Assembly (NCBI GenBank): GCA_910586065.1
Contig: CAJUGI010000001.1
Location: 603,616-667,615, forward strand
Length of the DNA: 64,000 nt
From: an uncultured Christensenella sp.
GTDB taxonomy: Bacteria > Bacillota > Clostridia > Christensenellales > Borkfalkiaceae
Reading direction: 5' to 3'
The translations under genes and the position numbers were made by a program. The notes under the pieces were generated by a model, which ran no database searches, was not told where the DNA came from, and saw only the letters and a list, made by a program, of their open reading frames with translations. Shown piece by piece: positions 51,601 to 62,004 of this stretch (its first letter is position 1; each line of letters opens with the position of its first letter).

Positions 51601-51629
51601 ATTATACATTTTTATTAATTAAATAGCAA
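51601..51629 (-). promoter_or_regulatory. Sigma-A promoter of rnpB
   Basis: On the minus strand TTGCTA (51629-51624) and TATAAT (51606-51601) are 17 nt apart, placing the start near 51594. Confidence 0.82.
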
Positions 51630-51647
51630 GTAATTCGGCTTTTGTTG

Positions 51648-51676
51648 TTGATTTTTGATTTTATTTATTTTAAAAT
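51648..51676 (+). promoter_or_regulatory. Sigma-A promoter of pyk
   Basis: TTGATT at 51648-51653 and TAAAAT at 51671-51676 are 17 nt apart. The leader is about 22 nt and contains GAGG. Confidence 0.72.
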
Positions 51677-51704
51677 AGAAAAGATTTAAACGAGGTAAAT
51701 TTTA

Positions 51705-53126
51705 ATGAAAAAGACAAAAATCATATGCACGCTTGGTCCCGCAAGCGACACCGAAAAAATCTTATCTGATTTAATCGACGCAGGTATGAACGTGGCAAGG
51801 CTTAACTTTTCGCACGGCACGCACGAAGAACACGCGCAGAAAATCGCAAAAATAAAGAAAGTCCGCGAAGCAAAACGAGTGCCCCTCCCCATTATGCTTG
51901 ACACGAAGGGGCCGGAATTCAGAATTAAAACGTTTGCCGATGGTAAAATCATTTTAAAAGAGGGCGACGCCTTTACCTTTACGACCGATGACATAATCGG
52001 CGACAAAACAAAGGTTTCGGTTTCCTTTAAGGGAATTTGCGAACAGATGTTCCCCGGCGATAAAATTCTTTTAAACAACGGACTTATGGTGTTTGAAGTG
52101 GTTAAAATAAAGAAACCCGAGGTTATCTGCAAAACGCTTATAGGCGGCGAGCTTTCCAACCGCAAGAGTATGTTCTTCCCCGATAAGGAACTCAAAATGG
52201 ATTACCTCTCCGAGCAGGACAAGGCAGACATTAAATTCGGCGTTGAACAGGGCGTTGATTTTATTGCCGCTTCGTTCGTTTCAAGGGCGCAGGACGTTGT
52301 TGATATACGCAACTGGCTTAAAGAATGCGGTTCGCCCGAAGGTGAAATAGAAATTATAGCAAAAATCGAGAGCCGCGCTGGCGTAAACAACCTTAAAAGT
52401 ATTTTGGAAGTTTGCGACGGCATAATGGTTGCGCGCGGCGATTTGGGCGTTGAAGTACCATTTGAGGAACTGCCCGGTATACAGAAAACCATAATAAATT
52501 CCTGCCGCAAGAGCGGCAAACGCAGCATAACTGCAACGGAAATGCTGGAATCGATGATTAAACAGCCCCGTCCCACGCGCGCGGAAATTTCAGACGTGGC
52601 AAACGCCGTTTACGACGGGTCTTCCGCCATTATGCTTTCCGGAGAAACCGCGGCGGGCGCTTACCCCGTTGAGGCGGTTCGGGCAATGGCAAAAATAGCA
52701 CAGCAGGCCGAGGCTAATACAAATTACATAGCGCATATAGATGAGAACGAGTATAAAATTACCAAACTTTCGGAAGCTCTCTCCCACTCCGCGTGCACGC
52801 TTGCGCAGGATATAGGCGCTAAGGTTATCGTGGTGTGCACAAGGACGGGCGGCACGGCAAAAACCGTTTCGCGTTTCCGTCCCATGATTGACATAATCGG
52901 CATGACCACGGAAGAGCGCGCATATAGAAAGCTTGCGTTAAGCTGGGGCGTAATCCCCGTTATGAGCGAGGAATTTTATTCGGTTGACGTACTCTTCCAC
53001 TACGCAAAGCGCGCGGCGATGGACACGGGTCTTGTAAAGAGCGGCGACAAAATTGTTTTGACGGGCGGCACCCCCAACGGCAAGAGCGGAAACAGCAACT
53101 TAATAAACGTTGAAACCGTGAAGTAA
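51705..53126 (+). CDS. pyk: Pyruvate kinase
   Basis: 473 aa. It converts PEP and ADP to pyruvate and ATP. The start KTKIICTLGPAS, the catalytic LDTKGPEFR and MVARGDLGVEVP and the K+/Mg2+ site AKIESRAGV are present. It lacks the extra C-terminal PEP-utiliser-like domain found in Bacillus and many clostridial enzymes, so it is the short form. Confidence 0.96.
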   Translation: MKKTKIICTLGPASDTEKILSDLIDAGMNVARLNFSHGTHEEHAQKIAKIKKVREAKRVPLPIMLDTKGPEFRIKTFADGKIILKEGDAFTFTTDDIIGDKTKVSVSFKGICEQMFPGDKILLNNGLMVFEVVKIKKPEVICKTLIGGELSNRKSMFFPDKELKMDYLSEQDKADIKFGVEQGVDFIAASFVSRAQDVVDIRNWLKECGSPEGEIEIIAKIESRAGVNNLKSILEVCDGIMVARGDLGVEVPFEELPGIQKTIINSCRKSGKRSITATEMLESMIKQPRPTRAEISDVANAVYDGSSAIMLSGETAAGAYPVEAVRAMAKIAQQAEANTNYIAHIDENEYKITKLSEALSHSACTLAQDIGAKVIVVCTRTGGTAKTVSRFRPMIDIIGMTTEERAYRKLALSWGVIPVMSEEFYSVDVLFHYAKRAAMDTGLVKSGDKIVLTGGTPNGKSGNSNLINVETVK

Positions 53127-53197
53127 AATTCACATAACGCGCAGACGGCTTCAAAATTACCGTAAGCCCCATAAAACTAAATTGACAAATAGTAATT

Positions 53198-53572
53198 TTG
53201 CAAGGTAAATGTATAACCGACAAAACATTACTCGTAATTGATATTCAAAACAATATAACAAAAAAAATAATCAGCAATATCAATTCCGCTGTTGATTGTC
53301 CTATTGCTAACGATATTCACATTGTCTATATCAAACATAACAACTTATCGGCAGGAGCACGAAAATTTAAGCCGAATACTCGCGGTGCGGAATTAGTACC
53401 CGATATGAAAATTGTGTCGGAGAATATATTTGTTAAAAGCAAGAGAAACGCATTGATAAGCGAAGCGTTTGCAGCTTTTATAAATGATAACGGCTTTACC
53501 GTTCACATTCTGTCAAACTGTATTACAAGTTATGACAAAAAGAAAATCCCCGAAATGTTATACTACTATTAA
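53198..53572 (+). pseudogene. Decayed isochorismatase-like cysteine hydrolase
   Basis: 124 codons resembling a cysteine hydrolase with its middle deleted. The N-terminal LLVIDIQNN (with the catalytic Asp) and VYIKHNNLS are followed by KSKRNALIS. The sequence then jumps directly to the C-terminal region (FTVHILSNCITSYDKKKIPEMLYYY), omitting the region that normally carries the catalytic cysteine. The only available start is a TTG with no binding site, lying between possible -35 and -10 elements. All this fits a remnant, though a short expressed protein cannot be excluded. Confidence 0.55.
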
Positions 53573-53645
53573 TGCAACTACTGTAACGTTGAAACATTAA
53601 GTTTATAAATCTGAATTTATCGCTTTGAAATGAAGCATAAAATAT

Positions 53646-53721
53646 AGCTCACTATATTTCGTTTACGAAAATAGCGGGCTATTTTTCACAAAAGAAACGC
53701 CGAGCGCAAAGGCTCGGCGTT
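53646..53721. terminator. Two terminator-like hairpins between the cysteine-hydrolase remnant and the FAD gene
   Basis: The first (53646-53680) is an imperfect hairpin followed by ATTTTTC on the plus strand. The second pairs AACGCCGAGC (53696-53705) with GCTCGGCGTT (53712-53721) and is followed by TTCTTTTG on the minus strand. They face convergent transcripts. The remaining sequence up to 53806 holds nothing I recognise. Confidence 0.6.
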
Positions 53722-53806
53722 CCCAGAGAGAATATGAAAAAAAGTAGTGTATATCAACTTTTTATAGCTTAATTATAAAAGCAGAATGTGTTAAAAATAT
53801 GATAAT

Positions 53807-55345
53807 TTAATGATTTTTATATTTTTCGAAAATTTTTTCGGCAACTTTTAAACCGTCTGCGGCGGAGCTTGTTATGCCGCCCGAATAACCGCTCCCCTCA
53901 CCGCAAGGGTAAAGGTCCTTTAAAGAAACGCTTTCACAGTTTTCGTCCCTTAAAATTCTGACTGGCGAGGAAAACCGCGTTTCCACACCAGTAAGCACGG
54001 CGTCCGGCGAGGCAAAGCCGCGCAGTCTTTTATCCATATCGGGAATAGCCGCCTTTAATGCGTCAACTGTAATTTTGGGTAATATCTTGTCTAACGGGGC
54101 AAATGTTATGCCCCCAGAATAAGTAGGGCGCACACTCTTAAAGCAAGATGAAATTTTATTAGCCGCAAAATCACCGTAGAGCTGTACGGGCGCTTTGTAA
54201 GTTCTTCCCCCCGCTTCAAACGCTTGGCGCTCGATTTGACGTTGAAAATTCATACCGTCGAACAGCCCGCCGCCAAAATCGCAACTTTTCATCTGCACCA
54301 TAAGCGCAGAGTTAGAATTTATTTCGTCGCGAGCGTAGCGGCTCATACCGTTGACAACCACGCCGCCGTCTTCGCTTGCGGCGGGAATAACCACTCCCCC
54401 GGGGCACATACAAAAAGTAAAAACCGTACGTTCGTGCGCGTGGGAAACAAGTTTATAATCGGCGGCCGGCAACAACCGGTAATCTTTGCCGTACTGCGCA
54501 AAACTTATTTCTTCGGCAATATGTTCAATGCGCACTCCAATTGCAAAATCACGAGGCTCCATCTTTACGCCTGATTCGCCAAGCATTTCAAAAGTATCTC
54601 TCGAAGAGTGCCCAAGCGCGGCAACTACACAGTCGGCGGCAAGTTCGATTTCTTCGCCGAATTTGCAATTTTTTAAATTTACGCTTAAAATTTTGCCGTG
54701 TTGACGCTTAAAACCGTAAAAAACGGTATTAAAAAGATATTTACCGCCGTTATCCGTTATAAAGTTGCGGATATTTTTTAAAATTTCTATCAGTTTATCA
54801 CTACCGATATGCGGTTTATTCAAATATAAAATCTCTTTCGGCGCACCGAAACGAGTAAAAATTTCAAGCACGTCCCTGTTTAAGCCGTCGTGAGTCTGCG
54901 TGTTTAACTTGCCGTCAGAAAAAGTTCCGGCGCCGCCCTCGCCGAACTGCACGTTGGAATTTGTATTTAAAGCACCGCTTTTAAAAAAGCTTTCACAGGT
55001 TTTCGCACGCTCGTCCACACACTCCCCGCGTTCAACGATAATCGGCGCAATTCCGTGTTCAATTAACCTGACCGCACACATCAGTCCTGCGGGACCGCTA
55101 CCAATAATTACTACCCTGGGCGGCTTTTTTAACTTTTCGAAATCCGCATGCTGGTCCGTTATATTTTCAGAAGAAAACGCAATAGAATAAATCCAATTAA
55201 TGTTATTTTTATTGCGCGCGTCAAGCGATTTTTTGAGAATTTTAAAAAATTTGACCTCTTTACCAAGTTTTTTGCGGGCAATTTTTAAAAGTTTGTCCTC
55301 GCCTTCGGATATATTAAGTTTTACATTATCAAGCCTTGAAATCAT
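53807..55345 (-). CDS. FAD-dependent dehydrogenase, COG2509-type
   Basis: 512 aa from the ATG at 55345. An N-terminal domain of about 80 residues precedes a dinucleotide-binding motif (VVIIGSGPAGLMCAVRLIEHG). Further on are QFGEGGAGTFSDGKLNT, diagnostic of this uncharacterised family, and a C-terminal FAD-contact region PCGEGSGYSGGITSSAADGLK. Physiological substrate unknown. The start overlaps the upstream flavoprotein gene by 4 nt (ATGA), so the two are co-translated. Confidence 0.85.
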   Translation of the reverse strand: MISRLDNVKLNISEGEDKLLKIARKKLGKEVKFFKILKKSLDARNKNNINWIYSIAFSSENITDQHADFEKLKKPPRVVIIGSGPAGLMCAVRLIEHGIAPIIVERGECVDERAKTCESFFKSGALNTNSNVQFGEGGAGTFSDGKLNTQTHDGLNRDVLEIFTRFGAPKEILYLNKPHIGSDKLIEILKNIRNFITDNGGKYLFNTVFYGFKRQHGKILSVNLKNCKFGEEIELAADCVVAALGHSSRDTFEMLGESGVKMEPRDFAIGVRIEHIAEEISFAQYGKDYRLLPAADYKLVSHAHERTVFTFCMCPGGVVIPAASEDGGVVVNGMSRYARDEINSNSALMVQMKSCDFGGGLFDGMNFQRQIERQAFEAGGRTYKAPVQLYGDFAANKISSCFKSVRPTYSGGITFAPLDKILPKITVDALKAAIPDMDKRLRGFASPDAVLTGVETRFSSPVRILRDENCESVSLKDLYPCGEGSGYSGGITSSAADGLKVAEKIFEKYKNH

Positions 55346-56517
55346 AGTCTTTTTAAAATTGCGTCGGCAACCGCCATGCCGCTTGTGAATGCCCATTGAA
55401 GATTATAACCGCCGCAATCTCCGTCCACATCTAGAATTTCACCCGCAAAAAAAAGATTTTTAACAAATTTACTTTCCAGCTCGCCAGTTATTTCCGCCAT
55501 ATTTATGCCGCCCTTAGTAACCTGTGCGTAATCGAAACCCAAAGTTCCCAAAACAGGCAAAATAAAGTTTTTAAGCGTTTGAACAATCTTTTTAGGAGAA
55601 TCCGTGCCAGCGCGCTTTATTATCGCCCTTCCTATCTGGTTATGCAACGTCCCAGAAAGAAGTTCGCAAGTTTCATATCCTGCATTTTTGCGTGCAGTAA
55701 CGGATACCTCTATATCCTCCGCAGAAAATTCGGGTAAAAATTCAAGCAAAAGCGTTGCGCCCTGCTTGTCCGCAACATAAGAAGAAATTGAAAAAATCGC
55801 ATTACCCGAAACGCCGTAATCAGTAAAAATCACATCGCCGCGCACCTTTTTCAGTGTTTGTCCGTTATGAATAGCAGTTACCGCACAGTCCGCGCGTATT
55901 CCTTTGAGAGTTTTTATATATTGAGTTTCACTTTTAAGCTGGACAAGCGACGGATATAGCGGCGTTAACGTGTGCCCGAAAGCAGTTGCAAGCGAATACG
56001 CCGAGCCGTCCGTTTTGAATTGCTTTTGCGCTTTTCCGCCGGTACTGACAACGAGAACTTTCGCCTTATAAATAACGCCGCTACTAAACGGAATTTCAAA
56101 ACCTTTTGCGGTTTTGATGATTTTTTCCACCTTACAATCCGTAGAAACAAGCGCAAGAGGCGGTTTTTTTATTGAATTTATTAAATCGTCAACAAGCGCC
56201 GAAGCCTGTTTGCCCGCAGGGTAAATTCTGCCTTTTTCGTCGGATGTAAAAAGGCAGCCGAAAAGTTCCGTACAAGCATATGGGTCCGTGCACGCAATTT
56301 TTGCAACTAAATCAACGTTACCGCTATGATAGTGTTCTGCCGTAAGCTCTTTGTTAGAAACGTTACCCTGCCCGTTACCAGTTGCGGCAAGCTTCTTGCC
56401 CAGTCTATCGCCGGCGTCAATAAGCGCAATTTTTAAGTTTTTACCGCTTTTGTTTAGGCGCGTTGCACATGCAAGTCCCGCCGCACCTCCGCCGATTATT
56501 ATTACATCATAATCCAT
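55342..56517 (-). CDS. HI0933/YhiN-family flavoprotein (BaiN-like)
   Basis: 391 aa. The FAD-binding motif VIIIGGGAAGLACATRLN is at the N-terminus, followed by the family signature KLAATGNGQGNVSN. The C-terminal GEILDVDGDCGGYNLQWAFTSG completes the flavin site. The family includes BaiN, proposed to reduce bile-acid intermediates, but most members are uncharacterised and this one cannot be assigned a substrate. First gene of a two-gene flavoprotein operon with its own promoter. Confidence 0.87.
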   Translation of the reverse strand: MDYDVIIIGGGAAGLACATRLNKSGKNLKIALIDAGDRLGKKLAATGNGQGNVSNKELTAEHYHSGNVDLVAKIACTDPYACTELFGCLFTSDEKGRIYPAGKQASALVDDLINSIKKPPLALVSTDCKVEKIIKTAKGFEIPFSSGVIYKAKVLVVSTGGKAQKQFKTDGSAYSLATAFGHTLTPLYPSLVQLKSETQYIKTLKGIRADCAVTAIHNGQTLKKVRGDVIFTDYGVSGNAIFSISSYVADKQGATLLLEFLPEFSAEDIEVSVTARKNAGYETCELLSGTLHNQIGRAIIKRAGTDSPKKIVQTLKNFILPVLGTLGFDYAQVTKGGINMAEITGELESKFVKNLFFAGEILDVDGDCGGYNLQWAFTSGMAVADAILKRL

Positions 56518-56526
56518 TACGGTTAA

Positions 56527-56555
56527 ATTATAACGTAATTTAATTGAGCCGTCAA
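56527..56555 (-). promoter_or_regulatory. Sigma-A promoter of the flavoprotein operon, near-leaderless
   Basis: On the minus strand TTGACG (56555-56550) and TATAAT (56532-56527) are 17 nt apart. The ATG is 9 nt after the -10 box and lacks a ribosome binding site. Confidence 0.72.
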
Positions 56556-57061
56556 CTTTTAAACTCTTTCAAAATTTCTTCAATTGCGGCAACATGCAGA
56601 TTTTCATCATCTATAATTCTGGAAACAATTGCGGCAACCTGCTTATTTTTAAGGCACCTTAACATTTTTTTGTAATCGGCAATAGCCCGCCTTTCACCTA
56701 TCAAATCGTCTTCAAGCATATGCCTTAAAGTGTTTGAATACGCAACGTATTTGGTAGAATAAAAATTAAATCCCGTTGACGGATACTGAGCAAACACGGG
56801 CGCGGCACCAAGCGCGAATATAGTTTTGCCAAGAATATCCAGATGAATCATTTCCGCTTTGGCGATGCTCATAAGCGTTTCGGCACAATCTTTGAGCCCA
56901 TGTTTATAAAAACAAAAGGAATGATAGACGTATTGTAATACTGCGTTCAGTTCTCCCACTGAAGTAGAATATGCGGGTGAAATAATCTGCAGGCTTAAAG
57001 CATCGTTTTTTATACCGTCTGTCGTAGGATAAGGCAAATTTATAATCATGGGTTTTGACAT
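56552..57061 (-). CDS. Ferritin-like di-iron protein
   Basis: 169 aa, a four-helix bundle. Metal ligands fall where ferritin-like proteins have them: Glu37 in helix A, Glu70-x2-His73 in helix B, Glu123 in helix C and Glu153-x2-His156 in helix D. Possible functions are iron storage, peroxide reduction or a spore-coat role like CotJC/manganese catalase. No Shine-Dalgarno sequence precedes the ATG. CATAACTT, which resembles a sigma-E -10 box, ends 5 nt before it. Confidence 0.78.
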   Translation of the reverse strand: MSKPMIINLPYPTTDGIKNDALSLQIISPAYSTSVGELNAVLQYVYHSFCFYKHGLKDCAETLMSIAKAEMIHLDILGKTIFALGAAPVFAQYPSTGFNFYSTKYVAYSNTLRHMLEDDLIGERRAIADYKKMLRCLKNKQVAAIVSRIIDDENLHVAAIEEILKEFKS

Positions 57062-57131
57062 AGTATAAGTTATGTAGCCTGCCGAATTTTTGTTAAAATA
57101 ACCACATTATGTGTGACATAGTACATTGTAA

Positions 57132-57169
57132 AATCAAAAAAAGCGGTCAAAAAACCGCTTTTTTTGATT
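57132..57169. terminator. Strong bidirectional terminator after uvrA
   Basis: AATCAAAAAAAGCGGT at 57132-57147 pairs with its complement at 57154-57169 without mismatch (16 bp, 6-nt loop). Confidence 0.92.
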
Positions 57170-57170
57170 A

Positions 57171-59984
57171 TTATAACATCTTACTTAAAAACTGTCCGGT
57201 AAAGCTGTTTTTATTTTCGGCAACCTCTTCCGGCGTTCCCACGGCAACTATATTACCGCCCTTATCACCGCCTTCAGGTCCCAAATCAATTATCCAGTCG
57301 GCACATTTAATAACGTCAAGATTATGTTCGATTACAAGCACCGTATTGCCCGTACTGCGTAATCTAGTTATTATATTTACAAGTTTTTCCACATCGTAGC
57401 TGTGTAACCCAGTCGTAGGTTCATCCAAGATATAAAAGGTTTTACCGGTACTGCGTTTCGACAGCTCTGTGGCAAGCTTAACGCGCTGCGCTTCGCCGCC
57501 CGAAAGAGTTGTAGCGCTTTGCCCAAGCTTAATGTATCCAAGCCCTACGTCGCACAGAGTTTGTATTTTATTATGGATTGCGGACACCGGTTTAAAGAAT
57601 TCCGCCGCCTCTTCTACCGTCATTTCCAATACGTCAGAGATTGATTTGCCTTTATATTTAACTTCCAGAGTTTCACGGTTATAACGTTTTCCGCCGCAAA
57701 CTTCGCACGGCACGTAAATATCCGGCAAAAAATGCATTTCAATCTGAATTATGCCGTCGCCCTGACAATGCTCGCATCTGCCTCCCGCGACGTTAAAAGA
57801 GAATCTTCCGCTCTTATATCCTCTTTCTTTAGCATCAGGAGTTGCGGCAAACAGCTCGCGTATTGTAGTAAAAACTCCGGTATAGGTTGCGGGGTTGCTT
57901 CTTGGCGTTCTGCCTATGGGCTGCTGGTCGATTGCTATTACCTTATCAAAATACTCAAGTCCTTCAAACTCATCGGCTTTGCCTTGCAGCCGTCTTGCAC
58001 CGTTGAGCTTGTTTGCAAGGTAAGGTTCTACTATTTCGTTTACTAAACTCGATTTTCCGCTGCCTGAAACGCCTGTAACTGCGGTTATAAGACCTGCTGG
58101 AATTTGCACGTTTATTTTTTTAAGATTATTTTGTGTGCAATTACTAATTTTAAGCCATCTACCGTCAGGCTTTTGTCGAATTTCGGGAACTGCGATTTTT
58201 CTTCTTCCCGAAAGATAGTCGCCGGTTATTGAGCGCGGCTCGTTCATTATATCCTCAACCGTACCGCACGCAACGATTTCACCGCCGTGCACTCCCGCTT
58301 TGGGACCGATATCCACAATGTAATCCGCCGCGCGCATCGTGTCCTCGTCATGCTCAACCACTATAAGCGTATTGCCCAAATCCCGCAATCCTAAAAGCGA
58401 TTTTAAAAGTCTTTCGTTGTCACGTTGGTGCAATCCTATGCTGGGCTCGTCCAAAATATACAAAACGCCGGTAAGCGCACTGCCTATCTGCGTAGCAAGA
58501 CGAATTCGCTGGCTTTCGCCGCCAGAAAGCGTTGCCGCGCTACGGGAAAGCGTTAGATATCCCAGTCCAACGTTCTGCAAAAAGCTTAAACGCGCGTTAA
58601 TTTCTTTAATTATACTGTCCGCAATAAGATGTTCCGACTTTCCGAAAAAGCTGAAATCGGTAAATGCAAACAAATCGTTTACAGACATATAGCACACATC
58701 CGCAATATTTTTTCCGCCGACGGTTACCGCAAGAGCTTCTTTTTTAAGTCTCTTACCGCGGCAAGCAGGGCAGTCTGAAGTTCTCATATAGCGCTCTATA
58801 TCCCATTTTACGCTATCGGATGAAGTTTGATTGTAGCGGCGTTGCAGGTTGGACGCAAAGCCTTCCCACGCAGTTTTATAACTGCCGGAAAAGCGATAGG
58901 CATTGTATTCAAGTTCAATTTTCTCGCCGCCGTTGCCGAACATCAACATATCATAAACATCTTTCGGCAAATCTTTTACCGGCACGTCAAGCGAGAAATT
59001 GTATACTTTTGAAAGAGAGTTCAGGTACATCTGCGTCATTGCGGAAGAATCAAGATTCCATCCGCTTATTTTGATGGCACCGTCGCGCAAAGTCTTCGAC
59101 TTGTCGGGGCAAATCAAATCGGGGTCAACAGCCTGTTTAAAGCCCAAACCGGAACATTCGGGGCAAGCCCCCCAAGGCGTGTTGAATGAAAATAAACGCG
59201 GTTCGATTTCTTCTATCGATACGCCGCAGTCAGGGCAGGCATATTTCGAAGAATATACCTGTTCAACACCGTCGCGCTCTATAATTACAAGCCCATCGGC
59301 AAGTCTCAATGCGTTTTCAAGACTGTCGGTTAAACGCTTTATCACTCCGTCCTTTATAACTAATCTGTCGATTACGACCGAAATGTTGTGGCGGATATTC
59401 TTTTCTAGGTGTATTTCTTCCTGTAAATCATAAACTATACTGTCTATTTTTACCCTTGCGTATCCACTTTTCTTATAGGCGGCAAGTTCCTTTTCAAAAG
59501 CACCTTTTTTGCCGCGCACAGTGGGAGCTTCCACCATAATTTTACTGCCGACAGGCATCAGCATAACTTTATCCGCAATTTCGTCAACCGATTGCTTGCG
59601 TATTTCAAGTCCGCACTTGGGGCAGTGGGGAATTCCAACTCTTGCAAATAAAAGCCGGAAGTAATCGTAAATTTCGGTTACAGTGCCGACTGTCGAACGC
59701 GGGTTGTGCGAAGTGGTTTTCTGGTCGATTGAAATTGCAGGCGAAAGTCCGTCGATTAGCTCGACGTCCGGTTTTTCCATCTGCCCCAAAAACTGACGGG
59801 CGTAAGACGACAAGCTTTCGATATACCTTCGCTGTCCTTCGGCAAAAATAGTATCGAAAGCAAGCGTGGATTTTCCGCTGCCTGAAAGCCCCGTAAACAC
59901 CGTTAACGTGTTGCGGGGAATACGAACGTCAACATTTTTTAAGTTATTTTCCTTTGCGCCTTTAACGTAAATTTCTTCTTTCAT
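57171..59984 (-). CDS. uvrA: Excinuclease ABC subunit A
   Basis: 937 aa, full length. Two ABC ATPase modules ([15 protein letters not shown] and [14 protein letters not shown]; signatures [12 protein letters not shown] and [12 protein letters not shown]) and zinc-finger cysteine sets (CPKC, CPDC and CEHCQGDG with CEVC). It recognises DNA distortions and loads UvrB. The gene begins 2 nt after uvrB. Confidence 0.97.
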   Translation of the reverse strand: MKEEIYVKGAKENNLKNVDVRIPRNTLTVFTGLSGSGKSTLAFDTIFAEGQRRYIESLSSYARQFLGQMEKPDVELIDGLSPAISIDQKTTSHNPRSTVGTVTEIYDYFRLLFARVGIPHCPKCGLEIRKQSVDEIADKVMLMPVGSKIMVEAPTVRGKKGAFEKELAAYKKSGYARVKIDSIVYDLQEEIHLEKNIRHNISVVIDRLVIKDGVIKRLTDSLENALRLADGLVIIERDGVEQVYSSKYACPDCGVSIEEIEPRLFSFNTPWGACPECSGLGFKQAVDPDLICPDKSKTLRDGAIKISGWNLDSSAMTQMYLNSLSKVYNFSLDVPVKDLPKDVYDMLMFGNGGEKIELEYNAYRFSGSYKTAWEGFASNLQRRYNQTSSDSVKWDIERYMRTSDCPACRGKRLKKEALAVTVGGKNIADVCYMSVNDLFAFTDFSFFGKSEHLIADSIIKEINARLSFLQNVGLGYLTLSRSAATLSGGESQRIRLATQIGSALTGVLYILDEPSIGLHQRDNERLLKSLLGLRDLGNTLIVVEHDEDTMRAADYIVDIGPKAGVHGGEIVACGTVEDIMNEPRSITGDYLSGRRKIAVPEIRQKPDGRWLKISNCTQNNLKKINVQIPAGLITAVTGVSGSGKSSLVNEIVEPYLANKLNGARRLQGKADEFEGLEYFDKVIAIDQQPIGRTPRSNPATYTGVFTTIRELFAATPDAKERGYKSGRFSFNVAGGRCEHCQGDGIIQIEMHFLPDIYVPCEVCGGKRYNRETLEVKYKGKSISDVLEMTVEEAAEFFKPVSAIHNKIQTLCDVGLGYIKLGQSATTLSGGEAQRVKLATELSKRSTGKTFYILDEPTTGLHSYDVEKLVNIITRLRSTGNTVLVIEHNLDVIKCADWIIDLGPEGGDKGGNIVAVGTPEEVAENKNSFTGQFLSKML

Positions 59985-59986
59985 AA

Positions 59987-61954
59987 TTATTGTTTTTTTG
60001 CTTTAAATAATTTTTTTCGAAGTTCGGATATAGTATCGCGAATTTCTATTGCCCTTTCAAAGTCAAGCTGCGCCGAAGCAACCTTCATAAGCGCCTTTAA
60101 TTTTTCTATTTCCGCTGGGATATCGGCTAGTTTAACGTCGTCACCAACATTCTTTTTGCCTGTAATTCCAATAGAATTTTTTACTTCTTTAATTATGGTT
60201 TTGGGCACTATGCCATGCGCCGCGTTATATTCTGACTGTATTTTACGGCGGCGGTTGGTTTCGTCGATAGCGCGCTTCATGCTCCCCGTTATAGTGTCGG
60301 CATACATAATAACTCTGCCCTCTGCGTTGCGGGCAGCGCGCCCTATTGTCTGCACAAGCGAGGTTTCGCTTCTTAAAAAGCCTTCTTTATCTGCATCGAG
60401 AATTGCAACAAGCTTAACTTCCGGCAAGTCAAGCCCCTCCCTCAATAGATTTATGCCGCATAAAACGTCAAATTCGCCGCCACGCAAGCCGTTTATTATA
60501 TCAATCCTTTCAAGCGCGTCAATATCGCTGTGCATATATCTTACTTTAAGATTATGTTCTTTTAAAAAGTCCGTTAAACTTTCAGCCATTCGCTTTGTCA
60601 TAGTGGTTACAAGCACTCTGCCGCCGCTTGCAATCACTTTCTTAATTTCGCCAAGCAAATCGTCAATCTGCGTTTTTGTGGGTCTGATTGAAACTTCCGG
60701 GTCCAACAAGCCAGTTGGACGGATTAACTGCTCAACCATATTTCCCGCCTGCTCCATTTCATAAGGCGCCGGTGTGGCGGAAACGCATATAAGCTGCGGA
60801 ACACGCCCGTCGAATTCTTCAAAAGTAAGCGGCCGGTTATCGTAAGCCGCATTCAGCCGAAAACCGTAATTAACCAAATTTTCCTTGCGGGAACGGTCGC
60901 CGTGATACATTGCGCGAATCTGAGGAATAGTCATATGACTTTCATCAATAAAAACCAAAAATCTGCCCGCAGGAAAATAATCCAAAAGTGTAAAAGAGGG
61001 CTCGCCGGGACTTCTGCCGTCAAAATAGCGGCTGTAATTTTCAATGCCGCTACAATAGCCAATTTCGCGCATCATTTCCAAATCGTAAGTTACGCGCTGT
61101 TCAAGGCGCTGAGCTTCCAACAACTTGCCTTCGTTGCGGAACGCCTTGACCTCGTCTGCCATATCCCTTTCTATCATTGAAAGCGCGGACTTCATTTTGT
61201 CTGTACCGACGGCATACTGGCTTGCAGGGAAGATTAAAACGTGTTTAAGCTCCGAAACAATATTTCCGGTCAAAGCGTCCTCTTCGCAAATTCTGTCTAT
61301 TTCGTCACCGAAGAATTCAACCCTTATTGCAATTTCCGAATTGCTTGCGGGAAAAATTTCAACTGTGTCGCCGCGCACTCTGAACGAAGAACGCTGAAAA
61401 TCTATATCCCGTCGCGCGTATTGAATTTCTACGAGCTTGCGTATAAGCTCGTCCCTTTCGATTTCCATTTCCGGACGTAGCGAAATTGCAAGTCTGAAAT
61501 ATTCTTCTGGCGCGCCCAAGCCGTAAATACAGCTAACGGAAGCAACGACTATTACGTCCTCCCTCTCACCGAGGGAACTTGTGGCGGAGTTTCTTAATTT
61601 ATCGATTTCATCGTTCAAACTCATATCTTTTTCGATATAAGTATCGGTTGAAGGGATATAGCTTTCGGGCTGATAATAATCGTAGTAAGAAACGAAATAT
61701 TCCACTCGGTTATTCGGAAAAAATTCCTTAAACTCGTTGCAGAGCTGCGCGGCAAGTGTTTTGTTGTGCGCGATAACCAGCGTAGGGCGGTTAACGTTTT
61801 TAATGACGTTTGCCATAGTAAACGTTTTACCGCTACCAGTAACCCCCACCAAAACTTGCGTGCGGATACCGTCCAATACGCCTTCCGTAAGGCTTTTTAT
61901 CGCCTGCGGCTGGTCACCTGTAGGATTAAATTTTGAATGCAATTCAAACTTCAT
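59987..61954 (-). CDS. uvrB: Excinuclease ABC subunit B
   Basis: 655 aa. Helicase motif [13 protein letters not shown] is at residues 36-47. The beta-hairpin region [14 protein letters not shown] is followed by motif [14 protein letters not shown] and a C-terminal UVR coiled-coil domain that contacts UvrC. No ribosome binding site is visible. The -10 box ends 10 nt before the ATG. Confidence 0.97.
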   Translation of the reverse strand: MKFELHSKFNPTGDQPQAIKSLTEGVLDGIRTQVLVGVTGSGKTFTMANVIKNVNRPTLVIAHNKTLAAQLCNEFKEFFPNNRVEYFVSYYDYYQPESYIPSTDTYIEKDMSLNDEIDKLRNSATSSLGEREDVIVVASVSCIYGLGAPEEYFRLAISLRPEMEIERDELIRKLVEIQYARRDIDFQRSSFRVRGDTVEIFPASNSEIAIRVEFFGDEIDRICEEDALTGNIVSELKHVLIFPASQYAVGTDKMKSALSMIERDMADEVKAFRNEGKLLEAQRLEQRVTYDLEMMREIGYCSGIENYSRYFDGRSPGEPSFTLLDYFPAGRFLVFIDESHMTIPQIRAMYHGDRSRKENLVNYGFRLNAAYDNRPLTFEEFDGRVPQLICVSATPAPYEMEQAGNMVEQLIRPTGLLDPEVSIRPTKTQIDDLLGEIKKVIASGGRVLVTTMTKRMAESLTDFLKEHNLKVRYMHSDIDALERIDIINGLRGGEFDVLCGINLLREGLDLPEVKLVAILDADKEGFLRSETSLVQTIGRAARNAEGRVIMYADTITGSMKRAIDETNRRRKIQSEYNAAHGIVPKTIIKEVKNSIGITGKKNVGDDVKLADIPAEIEKLKALMKVASAQLDFERAIEIRDTISELRKKLFKAKKQ

Positions 61955-61964
61955 ACCAACTGGA

Positions 61965-62004
61965 ATTATATACTAAAATTAAATTTTTTACAACTGTTTA
62001 ACAG
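61965..62004 (-). promoter_or_regulatory. Promoter of uvrBA with an adjoining palindrome
   Basis: On the minus strand TTGTAA (61993-61988) and TATAAT (61970-61965) are 17 nt apart. CTGTT-T-AACAG at 61994-62004 abuts the -35 box. The usual Firmicutes LexA box (GAAC-4-GTTC) is not found, so the palindrome is a candidate alternative damage-response site. Confidence 0.6.

Noticed and set aside
48633-57124. Similar 19-mers (ATTATGYGTGACRTAGTAC) at 48633-48651 and 57106-57124
   Set aside because: 17 of 19 matches between two sites is within chance expectation for a window this size, and neither site has a matching context.
58174-58181. TTGTCGAA resembling a Spo0A box
   Set aside because: It lies inside the uvrA coding region with no promoter nearby, so it is taken as chance.
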